Origin: Cellulomonas cellasea
Lineage (GTDB): Bacteria > Actinomycetota > Actinomycetes > Actinomycetales > Cellulomonadaceae
Length of the DNA: 64,000 nucleotides
Reading direction: 5' to 3'
NCBI RefSeq assembly: GCF_006538745.1
Contig: NZ_BJLR01000019.1
Span: 186,001 to 250,000 of the forward strand
In this document: positions 33,160 through 41,426 of the stretch, one piece after another
Numbering within the stretch: the first letter of the stretch is position 1
Layout of the letters: every line of letters starts with the position of its first letter
The notes under the pieces: generated by a model
What the model saw: the letters and a program-made list of their open reading frames with translations, nothing else
What the model was told of the DNA's origin: nothing
Databases searched by the model: none
Made by a program: the position numbers and the translations under genes

Positions 33160-33803
33160 GCGCCGTGGACGTCCTCGGCTGGGCCGGGTCGGCGCTGCTC
33201 GTCTACTCGGTGCTGCAGTCGCGCATGCTGCGGTTCCGCGTGCTCAACCTCGCCGCGTCCGGGGCGCTCGTGGTGTTCAACGCGCTCATCGGCGTGTGGT
33301 CCATGGTCGCGATGAACGCCGCCCTGTGCGCCATCAACGCGTGGTTCATCGTGAGCCTGCTGCGCCGCCGGAGCACCGGGACCGCGTTCGAGTGGGTCGC
33401 GGCGGCACCCGACGACCCGTTCGTCGCGCGCTTCCTCGGCCAGCACGGTGCGGACGTCGCGCGGTTCTGGCCTGCGGCGCGCACGCTCCCGACGCTCGAC
33501 GTCGCGCCGCCGAACGTGCTGTGCGCGCTCGTGCTGCACGGCGACGTCACCGTCGGGCTCGTCGTGGCGGTCCGCGAGCGCGACGCCGCCGGCGCGGGGG
33601 CGTGGGAGCTGCTCGTCGACTACGTGATCCCGGGCTACCGCGACTACACCGCGGGCTCGCTCATCTACTCCCCCGCGGGCCCGTTCGCCGCACGCGGGGC
33701 GCAGCGCGTCGTCAGCACCGGGGTCGTCGCGGCGAGCGTGCGGCCGTACCTGCACCGCGCCGGGTTCGCGCTCGACGGCGAGCGGTGGGTGCGCGCGCTC
33801 TGA
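33156..33803 (+). CDS. YgjV-like membrane protein with C-terminal soluble domain
   Basis: A 215-residue protein. Residues 1-70 have three hydrophobic helices (VLGWAGSALLVYSVLQSRML, LNLAASGALVVFNALIGVWS, AALCAINAWFIVSLL), the Imp-YgjV pattern. Residues 80-215 form a soluble part with DDPFVARFLGQHGADVARFWP, LLVDYVIPGYRDYTAG and a closing YLHRAGFAL that looks like an acetyltransferase-type fold; that is inference. GTG start overlaps the HAD stop (GTGA). Confidence 0.75.
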   Translation: MSAVDVLGWAGSALLVYSVLQSRMLRFRVLNLAASGALVVFNALIGVWSMVAMNAALCAINAWFIVSLLRRRSTGTAFEWVAAAPDDPFVARFLGQHGADVARFWPAARTLPTLDVAPPNVLCALVLHGDVTVGLVVAVRERDAAGAGAWELLVDYVIPGYRDYTAGSLIYSPAGPFAARGAQRVVSTGVVAASVRPYLHRAGFALDGERWVRAL

Positions 33804-33870
33804 CGCGGCCGATCGGGTGGTCGGCCGGCGCGGGCCTCCCGTCGCCGACCCGGGCGGCGCGACCGGCCGC

Positions 33871-33876
33871 TACGGT
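33871..33876 (+). promoter_or_regulatory. -10 box giving a probably leaderless mRNA
   Basis: TACGGT ends 6 nt before ATG 33883, the spacing expected when transcription starts at the A of the start codon. No ribosome site precedes that ATG. Confidence 0.45.
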
Positions 33877-33882
33877 GACCGC

Positions 33883-34071
33883 ATGATGTTCGGCGGCCCC
33901 CTGGAGTACCTGCTCGTCGGCGTGCTCGCCTACGCCGTCCCGATCCTGGTGTGCGCCTTCTTCGTGTACTGGGTCGTGCGCAAGGCGGTCCGGGACGGCA
34001 TGCAGGACGCGGGCTTCCCGCGGCCGCCCGCCGCCGCGCCGCAGGACGGGCCGGAACCGCCCCAGGGGTGA
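33883..34071 (+). CDS. Tiny single-pass membrane protein
   Basis: 62 residues: MMFGGPLEYLLVGVLAYAVP begins a helix running to about residue 28, then a short basic segment and a Pro-rich tail. The family is not recognised. Supported by strong GC3 bias, a helix-plus-tail architecture common for small actinobacterial proteins, and a -10 box 6 nt upstream. An in-frame upstream start at 33817 would add unstructured sequence. It is convergent with the SDR gene, 34 bp apart. Confidence 0.6.
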   Translation: MMFGGPLEYLLVGVLAYAVPILVCAFFVYWVVRKAVRDGMQDAGFPRPPAAAPQDGPEPPQG

Positions 34072-34105
34072 GGGCGGCCCGGCCCGGCCCACGGGCGGGG
34101 TCCGT

Positions 34106-34951
34106 TCAGGCGCCCGTGGGACGCCGCGCGATCTGCGTGTTCGAGACCTGCGCGCGCGGGCGGACCACGAGCGTGTCGATGTTCACGTGGTGCGGGCGCG
34201 TGAGCGCGAACGTGATGACGTCGGCGACGTCCTGGGCCAGCAGCGGCTCGTAGCCCTCGTAGATCTTCGCGGCGCGCTCGGCGTCCCCGCCGAACCGCAC
34301 GAGCGAGAACTCCTCGGTCGCGACGTTGCCGGGCGCGACGTCCATGACCCGCACCGGCTCGCCGATGAGCTCGAGGCGCAGCGTCGTGGTGAGCATGCGC
34401 TCGGCGTGCTTGACCCCGGTGTACCCGCCGCCGCCCTCGTAGGGCGCGATGCCCGCGGTCGAGGTCACGACGAGCACGTCGCCGCGCCCGCTCGCGCGCA
34501 GGGCCGGGAGCAGCGCCTTCGTGATGCGCAGCGTGCCGAGCACGTTGGTCTCGTACATCCGACGCCAGCCCTCGACGTCGGCGTGCTCGACGCGGTCGAG
34601 CCCGAGCGCACCGCCCGCGTTGTTGACCAGCGACGTCAGGCCGCCGGTCGCCTCGACGTGCGCGGTGAGCCGGGCGACGTCGTCGTCCGAGGTGATGTCG
34701 CACGCGAACGGCTCGGCACCCGTCTCGGCCGCGAGCGCCTCGAGCCGGTCGGCGCGGCGGGCGACGGCGACGACGTCCCAGCCCTCGGTGCGCAGCCGGC
34801 GCACCGTCGCCGCGCCGATGCCCGACGAGGCCCCGGTGACGACGGCGCGCAGCCGCGTCGCAGCGGTACCGTCCGCGGCCACCTCGCCCGTGCGGTGCTC
34901 GGTGCGGTGCTCCGTGCCCTGCGTCGTGCCGTCCGAACCCGTGGTGCTCAC
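34106..34951 (-). CDS. Short-chain dehydrogenase, YdfG-like (possible malonate semialdehyde reductase)
   Basis: Classical SDR of 281 residues. NADP-binding AVVTGASSGIGAATVRRL near 36, NNAGGALGLD near 110, and the catalytic Ser...YxxxK in VTSTAGIAPYEGGGGYTGVK near 160-180. The C-terminal RPHHVNIDTLVVRPRAQ is characteristic of the YdfG/serine 3-dehydrogenase branch, which reduces malonate semialdehyde to 3-hydroxypropionate in uracil catabolism. The first 32 residues are polar with a repeated EHRT. GTG start overlaps the aminotransferase stop, so it should act on that enzyme's product. Confidence 0.88.
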   Translation of the reverse strand: MSTTGSDGTTQGTEHRTEHRTGEVAADGTAATRLRAVVTGASSGIGAATVRRLRTEGWDVVAVARRADRLEALAAETGAEPFACDITSDDDVARLTAHVEATGGLTSLVNNAGGALGLDRVEHADVEGWRRMYETNVLGTLRITKALLPALRASGRGDVLVVTSTAGIAPYEGGGGYTGVKHAERMLTTTLRLELIGEPVRVMDVAPGNVATEEFSLVRFGGDAERAAKIYEGYEPLLAQDVADVITFALTRPHHVNIDTLVVRPRAQVSNTQIARRPTGA

Positions 34952-36321
34952 AGCTCTCCCTCGATCACGGTCAGTGCCTCGTCGTACACGGCCAGCGCCC
35001 GCGCCACCTCGTCGTCCGTGACGACGCACGGCGGCACCACGTGGATGCGGTTGTCGGCGAGGAACGGCAGCAGGTCGCGGGCCATCATCTCCGACTTCAC
35101 GCGTGCTACGAGCGCCGGGGGCAGCGGCTCGCGGGTCGCGCGGTCCGCCACGAGCTCGAGGGCCCAGAACACCCCGAGGCCGCGGACCTCGCCGATCACG
35201 GGGTGGCGATCGGCGAGCGCGGCGAGCCCGGGGCCCAGCACGTCGGCGCCGATGCGCGCGGCGTTCTCGACGACGTGCTCGCGCTCCATCGTCTCGATCG
35301 TCGCGACCACGGCCGCCATCGCGAGCGGGTGCCCCGAGTAGGTGAGGCCGCCCGGGAACACGCGGTCGTCGAACGTCGCGGCGACCGCGTCGGAGATCAG
35401 GACCCCGCCCGCCGGCACGTAGCCGGAGTTGACGCCCTTCGCGAACGTCACCAGGTCGGGGCGGACGCCCCAGTGGTCGAGCGCGAGCCACGCGCCGGTG
35501 CGCCCGAACCCCGACATGACCTCGTCGAGGATCAGCAGCACGCCGTACCGGTCGCACAGCGCGCGCACGCCGGCGAGGTAGCCGTCGGGCGGCACGAGCA
35601 CCCCGCCGGTCCCGACGACCGTCTCGAGCAGCACCGCGGCGACCGACGCCGGGCCCTCGCACTGGATCACGCGCTCGAGGTGGCGCAGCGCGCGCTCGCA
35701 CTCCTCCTCGGGCGTGGTCGCCCAGAAGTCGCTGCGGTACAGGTACGGGCCGAACGCGTGCACGTGCCCGCGCGCGTACTCGTTGGGCACCCGGCGCCAG
35801 TCCCCCGTCGCGACCACGGCCGCGCCGGTGTTGCCGTGGTACGAGCGGTACAGCGAGACGACCTTGTCGCGGCCCGTGTGCTGGCGCGCGAGGCGGATGG
35901 CGTTCTCGTTGGCGTCGGCGCCACCGTTGGTGAAGAAGATCTTGTGCATCCCCGCGGGGGCGTGCGCGACGACCGCCCGCGCCGCGAGCCCGCGCGTGAG
36001 GTTCGCGGTCGCCGGGGCCACGGTCGGCAGCAGGTCGGCCTGCATCTGGATCGCCTGCACGACCGCGGGGTGCCCGTGGCCGATGTTGGTGTTGACGAGC
36101 TGGCTCGAGAAGTCGAGGTAGCGGCGTCCGGCGTGGTCCCAGACCTCGCTGCCCGAGCCGCCGGCCAGCACGAACGGCGCCAGGGCACCCTGCGCCGACC
36201 AGGAGTGGAAGACGTGCGCGCGGTCGAGCTCGGCGGCCCGGACGTCGTCGGGGTGCCGTGCGGGGTGGGGATCGGCGTGCGGGGCGAGGCCCTCCGGGGA
36301 TCCCGGCGGTGCAGCGGTCAT
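34948..36321 (-). CDS. Class III omega-aminotransferase (probable beta-alanine--pyruvate type)
   Basis: PLP enzyme of 457 residues. Cofactor motifs: FFTNGGADANENAIRLAR near 118, SLYRSYHGNTGAAV near 145, ILDEVMSGFGRTGAW near 258, and the PLP Lys in VTFAKGVNSGYVPAGGVL near 285. Class III enzymes in pyrimidine pathways convert beta-alanine to malonate semialdehyde, which fits the neighbours; gamma-aminobutyrate or another amine is possible. ATG 36321 has an AGGAAGG ribosome site. The leader upstream is made of ACGCACGACGCAC-like repeats. Confidence 0.88.
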   Translation of the reverse strand: MTAAPPGSPEGLAPHADPHPARHPDDVRAAELDRAHVFHSWSAQGALAPFVLAGGSGSEVWDHAGRRYLDFSSQLVNTNIGHGHPAVVQAIQMQADLLPTVAPATANLTRGLAARAVVAHAPAGMHKIFFTNGGADANENAIRLARQHTGRDKVVSLYRSYHGNTGAAVVATGDWRRVPNEYARGHVHAFGPYLYRSDFWATTPEEECERALRHLERVIQCEGPASVAAVLLETVVGTGGVLVPPDGYLAGVRALCDRYGVLLILDEVMSGFGRTGAWLALDHWGVRPDLVTFAKGVNSGYVPAGGVLISDAVAATFDDRVFPGGLTYSGHPLAMAAVVATIETMEREHVVENAARIGADVLGPGLAALADRHPVIGEVRGLGVFWALELVADRATREPLPPALVARVKSEMMARDLLPFLADNRIHVVPPCVVTDDEVARALAVYDEALTVIEGEL

Positions 36322-36450
36322 GGCGGACGCCTTCCTGGTCGCGTCGTGCGTCGTGCGTCGTCCCGTGCGTGGCGCGTGGTGCGTCGGCGGGGAGCCGCCG
36401 GGGCGGGCGCGGGCGGCGTGGAGGTCGCCCGCGCCCACCCCGGCGGACGG

Positions 36451-37596
36451 TCAGGCGCCGCCGGGCTCGAGCGTCACGTCGACGGGCTCGAAGTCGGCGC
36501 CCGTGACGTCAACACCCTCCTCCTCGAGCTCGGCGAGCGCCCGGTCGACGTACTCGTTGGTGAACGCCGGCTCGGCGGGCTCCTCGGAGATGATCGTCGC
36601 GCCGGTCTCGTTGGAGGTCTGCAGCGACATCTCGACGGTCGCGTCCCACGCGGCCTCGTCGATGTGGCCGATGCCGCCCGTGCTGGGCCAGATGAGCTTG
36701 TTGACCTCGTTGGTCATCCACAGCTGGTGGCTCGTGCCCAGGGTCGAGCCGGCCTTGGTCACGTGGTCCGCGGCCTCCTGCGGGTTGTCCCGCGCGAACG
36801 CCCAGCCGCGGATCGTGGCCTTGAGGAACTTCACGGTCGTCTCGGCGTACTCCTCGTCGTCGGCGAGGCGGCCCTGGTCGGCCCAGATCGCGTCCTGGAG
36901 CATCGCGGTGCCCTCCTCGTTCCAGTCGATGACCGTGAAGTCCTCGGGCTGGTAGAGCTCGCCGGTCTCCGGGTTCTCGGCCTCGAGCAGCTGCGCGTAC
37001 TCGTTGTAGGTCATCGCCTGCGCCGCGTCGATGTCGCCCGCGAGGAACGCGTTCATGTCGAACGCCTGCTGCACGATCTCGACGTCCGTCACGCCGGCCT
37101 TGTTGAGCCCGGCGAACAGCTCCCACTCGTTGCCGTAGCCCCAGCTGCCGATCTTCTTGCCCGCGAGGTCCTCGACCGAGTCGATCCCCGAGTCGGCGAA
37201 CGCGACCTGCAGGGTCGCGGACCGCTCGAAGATCTGCGCGACGTCGACGATGTCGGCGCCCTGCTCGATCGACCCGAGCACCTTGGGCACCCAGGCGACG
37301 GCGTAGTCGACCTCGCCGTTCGCGAGCGCGTCCTGCGGGACGACGTCGCCGCCGCTCGGCAGGATCTCGACGTCCAGTCCCTCGTCGGCGTAGAACCCCT
37401 CGGCGAGCGCGGCGTAGTAGCCGGAGAACTGCGCCTGCGTGAGCCACTGGAGCTGGAGCTTCACGGGTGTCATCCCGCTCGCGGACTCGCTGGCGCCCGC
37501 CTCGGGCTCGCTGTCGCCCGCGCAGCCCGCGAGCGTGAGCGCGGCCGTGAGCCCGAGCGCCGTGGCGGCCCACCGTGCGCGTCTGGTGTCCCTCAT
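36451..37596 (-). CDS. ABC substrate-binding lipoprotein, NMT1/THI5-like
   Basis: 381 residues with a lipoprotein signal peptide ending in the lipobox LTLAGCAG (Cys at about 25). The mature protein has the NMT1/THI5 fold: LQLQWLTQAQFSGYYAALAE near 49 and GSWGYGNEWELFAGLNKAG near 149. Such proteins bind pyrimidine-related or amine ligands. It lies in the operon with two permeases and an ATPase, though a 189-bp spacer with C-rich repeats separates it from the nearer permease. The substrate is probably the pyrimidine or hydantoin degraded by the downstream-pathway enzymes. Confidence 0.9.
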   Translation of the reverse strand: MRDTRRARWAATALGLTAALTLAGCAGDSEPEAGASESASGMTPVKLQLQWLTQAQFSGYYAALAEGFYADEGLDVEILPSGGDVVPQDALANGEVDYAVAWVPKVLGSIEQGADIVDVAQIFERSATLQVAFADSGIDSVEDLAGKKIGSWGYGNEWELFAGLNKAGVTDVEIVQQAFDMNAFLAGDIDAAQAMTYNEYAQLLEAENPETGELYQPEDFTVIDWNEEGTAMLQDAIWADQGRLADDEEYAETTVKFLKATIRGWAFARDNPQEAADHVTKAGSTLGTSHQLWMTNEVNKLIWPSTGGIGHIDEAAWDATVEMSLQTSNETGATIISEEPAEPAFTNEYVDRALAELEEEGVDVTGADFEPVDVTLEPGGA

Positions 37597-37785
37597 GTCA
37601 TCGCCTTCCGTCGGTCGTCCGTGGGGGCCGCCCTTGCCCCGGGCGGGGTCGTGCGCGTGCTCGCCCGGTCGGTGCCCGGGTCTTGCCGTGCTGCGGGTGC
37701 TGCGGTGGTGCGGGTGGTGCGGTCCTGCGGGTGCTGCGGTGATCGACCAGCCCGGCGACGTCGGCGGGTGGACCTCCGTGGGGCG

Positions 37786-38592
37786 CTACGACGGGCCGGT
37801 GCCCGGGGCGTGGTGCCGCGTCACGGCGCGCTCGGCGGAGAGCGTCGCGACGTAGAAGACGAGCCCGACGACGATGCCGCCGACGACGTAGGCCCAGGCG
37901 CGGGCGTAGTTGCTGCCCGCGGCGGCGGTCGTGATGAACGAGCCGATGCCGGAGCGGGGTCCGCCGAAGTACTCCGCGACGATCGCGGAGATGACGGCCA
38001 GCGACGACGCGAGCCGCAGCCCGGTGAACACGAACGGCACCGCGGCGGGGATCGTCACGGCGCGCGTGACCTGGCGCGGCGTCGCGGCGAGGACCCGCAT
38101 GAGCTCGCGGTGCACCGGGCGCACCTGACGCAGGCCTCGCAGCGAGTTCACGAACACGGGCACCAGCACCGCGAGCGCCGCGACGAGCTGGCGCGCGACC
38201 TCCGAGCTCGCGCCGTACATCGTGTAGAGCACCGGGGCGAGCGCGACGATCGGGACGACCGCGAGCGCCGCGACGAGCGGCCCGAGCAGCGCGTCGACGG
38301 CTCGGGTGCGCGCGGCGAGCACCGCGAGGCCGATCCCGGCGAGCGAGCCGAGCACGAGCCCGACGAGCGCGTTGGTCCCGGTCACGAGCGCGGCCCCGCC
38401 GATGGCCGGGAGGAACGCGACCACCTCCGAGGCGATGGCTGCCGGGCCGGGCAGCAGGTACGCCGGGAGCTCCCCGAGCGTGACGGCCGCCTGCCACGCG
38501 GCGAGGACCGCGAGCCCGAGCAGGACCGGGGCGAGGACGCGCTGCGCGGCGTCGGCGTCGGCGCCGGGTGCAGGGAGGGTGCGGGCGCTCAC
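37786..38592 (-). CDS. ABC transporter permease (SsuC/TauC type)
   Basis: 268-residue permease with about six membrane helices. The ATPase-docking EAA loop is LMRVLAATPRQVTRAVTIPAAVPFVFTGLR in slightly variant form (positions about 173-200). GTG start overlaps the ATPase stop by 4 nt. It forms the importer with the adjacent ATPase, a second permease and the NMT1-like binding protein. Confidence 0.92.
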   Translation of the reverse strand: MSARTLPAPGADADAAQRVLAPVLLGLAVLAAWQAAVTLGELPAYLLPGPAAIASEVVAFLPAIGGAALVTGTNALVGLVLGSLAGIGLAVLAARTRAVDALLGPLVAALAVVPIVALAPVLYTMYGASSEVARQLVAALAVLVPVFVNSLRGLRQVRPVHRELMRVLAATPRQVTRAVTIPAAVPFVFTGLRLASSLAVISAIVAEYFGGPRSGIGSFITTAAAGSNYARAWAYVVGGIVVGLVFYVATLSAERAVTRHHAPGTGPS

Positions 38593-39398
38593 GGGACGTC
38601 CACCCCGCGCGCCGGCACGAGCGCCCCGCCGCGCAGCGCCTCGCGCACCGCGGTCACGGCCGCGAAGTACGCGGTGTCCTCGCGGACGCCGTCCTCGCGC
38701 CCCGCGGCCCGCCCGAGCCCGACGTCGACGACCGTGCGGATCCGGCCCGGCCGGGGCGACATGACCACGACGCGGTCCGAGAGGAACACCGCTTCGGGGA
38801 TCGAGTGCGTGACGAACACGACCGCGGCGCGCGTCTCGGCGCAGATCCGCACGAGCTCGTTCTGCAGCCGCTCGCGCGTCATCTCGTCGAGCGCCCCGAA
38901 GGGCTCGTCCATGAGGAGCAGGCTCGGCTCCTCGGCGAGCGCGCGGGCGATCGCGACGCGCTGCTGCATGCCGCCCGAGAGCTGGTCGGGGAAGTGGTCC
39001 GCGAAGTCGGTGAGCCCGACGAGCGCGAGCATCTCCTCGGCGCGGGCCCGCCGGGCGACCTTGCCGGTCCCGTGCAGCGCGAGCGGCAGCTCGACGTTCG
39101 CCCGGACCGTGCGCCACGGCAGGAGCCCCGCCTGCTGGAACGCGATGCCGTAGTCGTGCGCGAGCCGGGCCTGCTCGGGGCTGCGGCCGAAGACCTCGAT
39201 GGTCCCGGACGTCGGGGCGTCGAGGTCGGCGACGAGCCGCAGCAGCGTGCTCTTGCCGCAGCCGGACGGGCCGATGAGCGAGACGAACTCGCCCGCGGCG
39301 ACGGTCAGGTCGACGTCGTCGAGCGCGGTCACGGCCCCGACTCCCCCGCCGGCGAAGACCCTGCTCACGCCCCGGACGTCGACCGCGACGGCGCTCAC
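38589..39398 (-). CDS. ABC transporter ATP-binding protein (SsuB/TauB type)
   Basis: 269-residue ATPase. Walker A SLIGPSGCGKSTLLRLVADL near 41, Q-loop FQQAGLLPWRTV near 90, signature [16 protein letters not shown] near 138, Walker B LLLMDEPFGALDEMTRE near 160 and switch His VFVTHSIPEAVFL near 195. Both ends overlap neighbouring permease genes by 4 nt (GTGA), giving strict coupling. Confidence 0.95.
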   Translation of the reverse strand: MSAVAVDVRGVSRVFAGGGVGAVTALDDVDLTVAAGEFVSLIGPSGCGKSTLLRLVADLDAPTSGTIEVFGRSPEQARLAHDYGIAFQQAGLLPWRTVRANVELPLALHGTGKVARRARAEEMLALVGLTDFADHFPDQLSGGMQQRVAIARALAEEPSLLLMDEPFGALDEMTRERLQNELVRICAETRAAVVFVTHSIPEAVFLSDRVVVMSPRPGRIRTVVDVGLGRAAGREDGVREDTAYFAAVTAVREALRGGALVPARGVDVP

Positions 39399-40369
39399 GC
39401 GGTCACCTCCGCGCGGCGGTAGCGACCCAGCGGGGCACCCAGCAGCGCGACGACGCCCGACGCCACGAGCCCGAGGGCGATCGCCCCGAAGATCGGTGCC
39501 CAGGGCTTCGCCGGGTCGCTGCTCGCGAAGTTGGCCAGCTCGAGGATCATGCGTCCGACACCTCCGGGGAGTCCGGTCGAGACCTCGGCGACGACGGTCC
39601 CGACGACGGCGGCCGCGGCTGCGAGGCGCAGCGCGGGGAGCAGGTAGGGCACGGACGCGGGCAGGTGCAGGTGCACGAGCGCCTGCCACCACCCCGCGCC
39701 GTAGCTGGTGAGCAGCTCGCGGTGGATCGCGTCGGGCGACTGCAGGCCCCGCAGCGCCCCGACCGCGACGGGGAAGAACGCGAGGTAGGAGGCGATGACC
39801 GCGACCGACATCCAGCCCTGCCACTCGAACGCGCCGAGCTCGAGCTTCGAGCCCCACGACTTCACGAGCGGCGCGAGCGCGATGAGCGGGACGGTCTGGC
39901 TCAGCACGACGAACGGCAGCGCCGCGCGCTCGGCGAGCCGCACGCGCTGCATGAGCACCGCGAGCACGAGCCCGACGCCCACCCCGAGCACCCACCCGAC
40001 GGCCGCGACCCGCAGGCTCGCCGCGCACGCCTGCACGACGGCGACCCACAGCGCCGGCGCGCCGGCCGCGCCGGTCACGGGCTCGACGAGCCGCGCGAGC
40101 ATGTCGCTCACGTGCGGCATCGCGAGGTCGGACGTGCGCGGCAGGAGCCGGACCTCGCCGACGAGCCACCCGTCGTCGGGCGCGAGGAGCTTGTAGCCCT
40201 CCCATGCCGCGACCACGAGCGCGAGCGCCGCGAGACCGAGCCCGACGCTGCGGGCGGGGCGGGCGACCGCGGCGCCCGCCCGGCGCACCGCCGCGGGTCG
40301 CGCAGCAACCGGTCGCACGCCAGCCGGTCGCACGGCCGCCGGTCGCACGGCCGCCGGTCGCTCGTTCAC
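39395..40369 (-). CDS. ABC transporter permease with repetitive N-terminus
   Basis: 324 residues, longer than its partner permease. The first 40 are Pro/Ala/Arg/Val-rich, built of repeated RPAAV-like pentapeptides and probably cytoplasmic and disordered. About six helices follow, with the docking loop YGAGWWQALVHLHLPASVPY near 220. GTG 40369 overlaps the LLM stop. The family matches SsuC/ThiX-type permeases. The repeats may vary in number between strains. Confidence 0.9.
   Translation of the reverse strand: MNERPAAVRPAAVRPAGVRPVAARPAAVRRAGAAVARPARSVGLGLAALALVVAAWEGYKLLAPDDGWLVGEVRLLPRTSDLAMPHVSDMLARLVEPVTGAAGAPALWVAVVQACAASLRVAAVGWVLGVGVGLVLAVLMQRVRLAERAALPFVVLSQTVPLIALAPLVKSWGSKLELGAFEWQGWMSVAVIASYLAFFPVAVGALRGLQSPDAIHRELLTSYGAGWWQALVHLHLPASVPYLLPALRLAAAAAVVGTVVAEVSTGLPGGVGRMILELANFASSDPAKPWAPIFGAIALGLVASGVVALLGAPLGRYRRAEVTA
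40309..40364 (-). repeat. 15-bp tandem repeats at the permease 5' end
   Basis: About 3.7 copies of CCGGTCGCACGGCCG-like 15-bp units (plus-strand sense) encode the repeated RPAAV motif. Two adjacent units are identical. The unit length preserves the reading frame. Confidence 0.7.
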
Positions 40370-41397
40370 GCGGTCGCCACGACGGTCTCGCGCAGCGCGG
40401 GGATGACGCGCTCGCCGTACATCCGCAGGGTCTCCTCCTTGTTGTCGTGCTGGAGGTAGCCGGCGAACTGCGTGACACCGAGCGCGCGCAGGGCCTCGAG
40501 CTTCTCGACGTGCTCGCGGGGGCTGCCGAGCAGGCAGAACCGCTCGACGATCTCGTCGGGCACGAAGTCCGCGTGCGTGTTCCCGGCGCGTCCGTGCTGG
40601 TTGTAGTCGTACCCCTGCCGCCCCTCGATGTAGTCGGTGAGGGCCTTCGGCACGGTCGACCCGGCGCCGTACTTCGTGACGATGTCGGCGACGTGGTTGC
40701 CGACCATGCCGCCGAACCACCGGCACTGCTCGCGCATGTGCGCCCGCTCGGCCGGGGAGTCGCCGTTGCCGACGTACATGGGCGCCGCGACGCAGAACTT
40801 CACGGTGTCGGGGTCGCGCCCGGCCTGCTCGGCGGCGTCCCGGACGGTGCGGATCATCCACGCGGCGACGTCGAGGTCGGCGAGCTGCAGGATGAACCCG
40901 TCGCCCACCTCGCCGGTCAGCTTGAGCGCGAGCGGCCCGTAGGCGGCGACCCACATCTCGAGCGCGGAACCGTGGCTCCACGGGAACCGGACCTTCGCAC
41001 CGTTGACCTCGACCGCGCGGTCGTTCGCGAGCTCGCGGATGACGTGGATCGACTCGCGGAGCGTCGCGAGGTTGGACGGCCGGCCGTTCAGCGTGCGGAC
41101 CGCCGAGTCGCCGCGGCCGATGCCGCACACGGTCCGGTTGCCGTACATCTCGTTGAGCGTCGCGAACAGCGAGGCGAGCACGGTCCAGTCCCGCGTCGCG
41201 GGGTTGGTGACCATGGGCCCGACGACCACCTTGCGGGTGGCCGCGAGGATCGCCGAGTAGATGACGAACGGCTCCTGCCACAGCAGGTGCGAGTCGAACG
41301 TCCACACGTAGTCGAAGCCGTGCGTCTCGGCCTGGCGCGCGAGCTCGACGGTGCGCGAGGCCGGGGGGTTGGTCTGCAGGACGACGCCGAAGTCCAC
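40366..41397 (-). CDS. LLM-class oxidoreductase (F420 or flavin dependent) of the pyrimidine operon
   Basis: A 343-residue luciferase-like TIM-barrel enzyme related to methylene-H4MPT reductase (Mer). DFGVVLQTNPPASRTVELA at the N-terminus; YVWTFDSHLLWQEPF near 32; VVVGPMVTNPATRDW near 55; MYGNRTVCGIGRGDSAVRTL near 86; the AAYGPLALKLTGEVGDGFI cofactor region near 150. It resembles the CPS_4043 (TIGR03842) group, from memory. Lying between transporter and dihydropyrimidinase genes, it could catalyse the first redox step on the pyrimidine ring; no dihydropyrimidine dehydrogenase is nearby. GTG 41397 has a GGAGGGAG ribosome site. Confidence 0.85.
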   Translation of the reverse strand: MDFGVVLQTNPPASRTVELARQAETHGFDYVWTFDSHLLWQEPFVIYSAILAATRKVVVGPMVTNPATRDWTVLASLFATLNEMYGNRTVCGIGRGDSAVRTLNGRPSNLATLRESIHVIRELANDRAVEVNGAKVRFPWSHGSALEMWVAAYGPLALKLTGEVGDGFILQLADLDVAAWMIRTVRDAAEQAGRDPDTVKFCVAAPMYVGNGDSPAERAHMREQCRWFGGMVGNHVADIVTKYGAGSTVPKALTDYIEGRQGYDYNQHGRAGNTHADFVPDEIVERFCLLGSPREHVEKLEALRALGVTQFAGYLQHDNKEETLRMYGERVIPALRETVVATA

Positions 41398-41426
41398 GGT
41401 GTGCTCCCTCCGGTTCAGGTACGGCT

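Noticed and set aside
35041-39153. A 1,370-codon plus-strand open frame
   Set aside because: Antisense to the aminotransferase and ABC genes, which have intact motifs, ribosome sites and operon overlaps. No recognisable domain in the plus frame.
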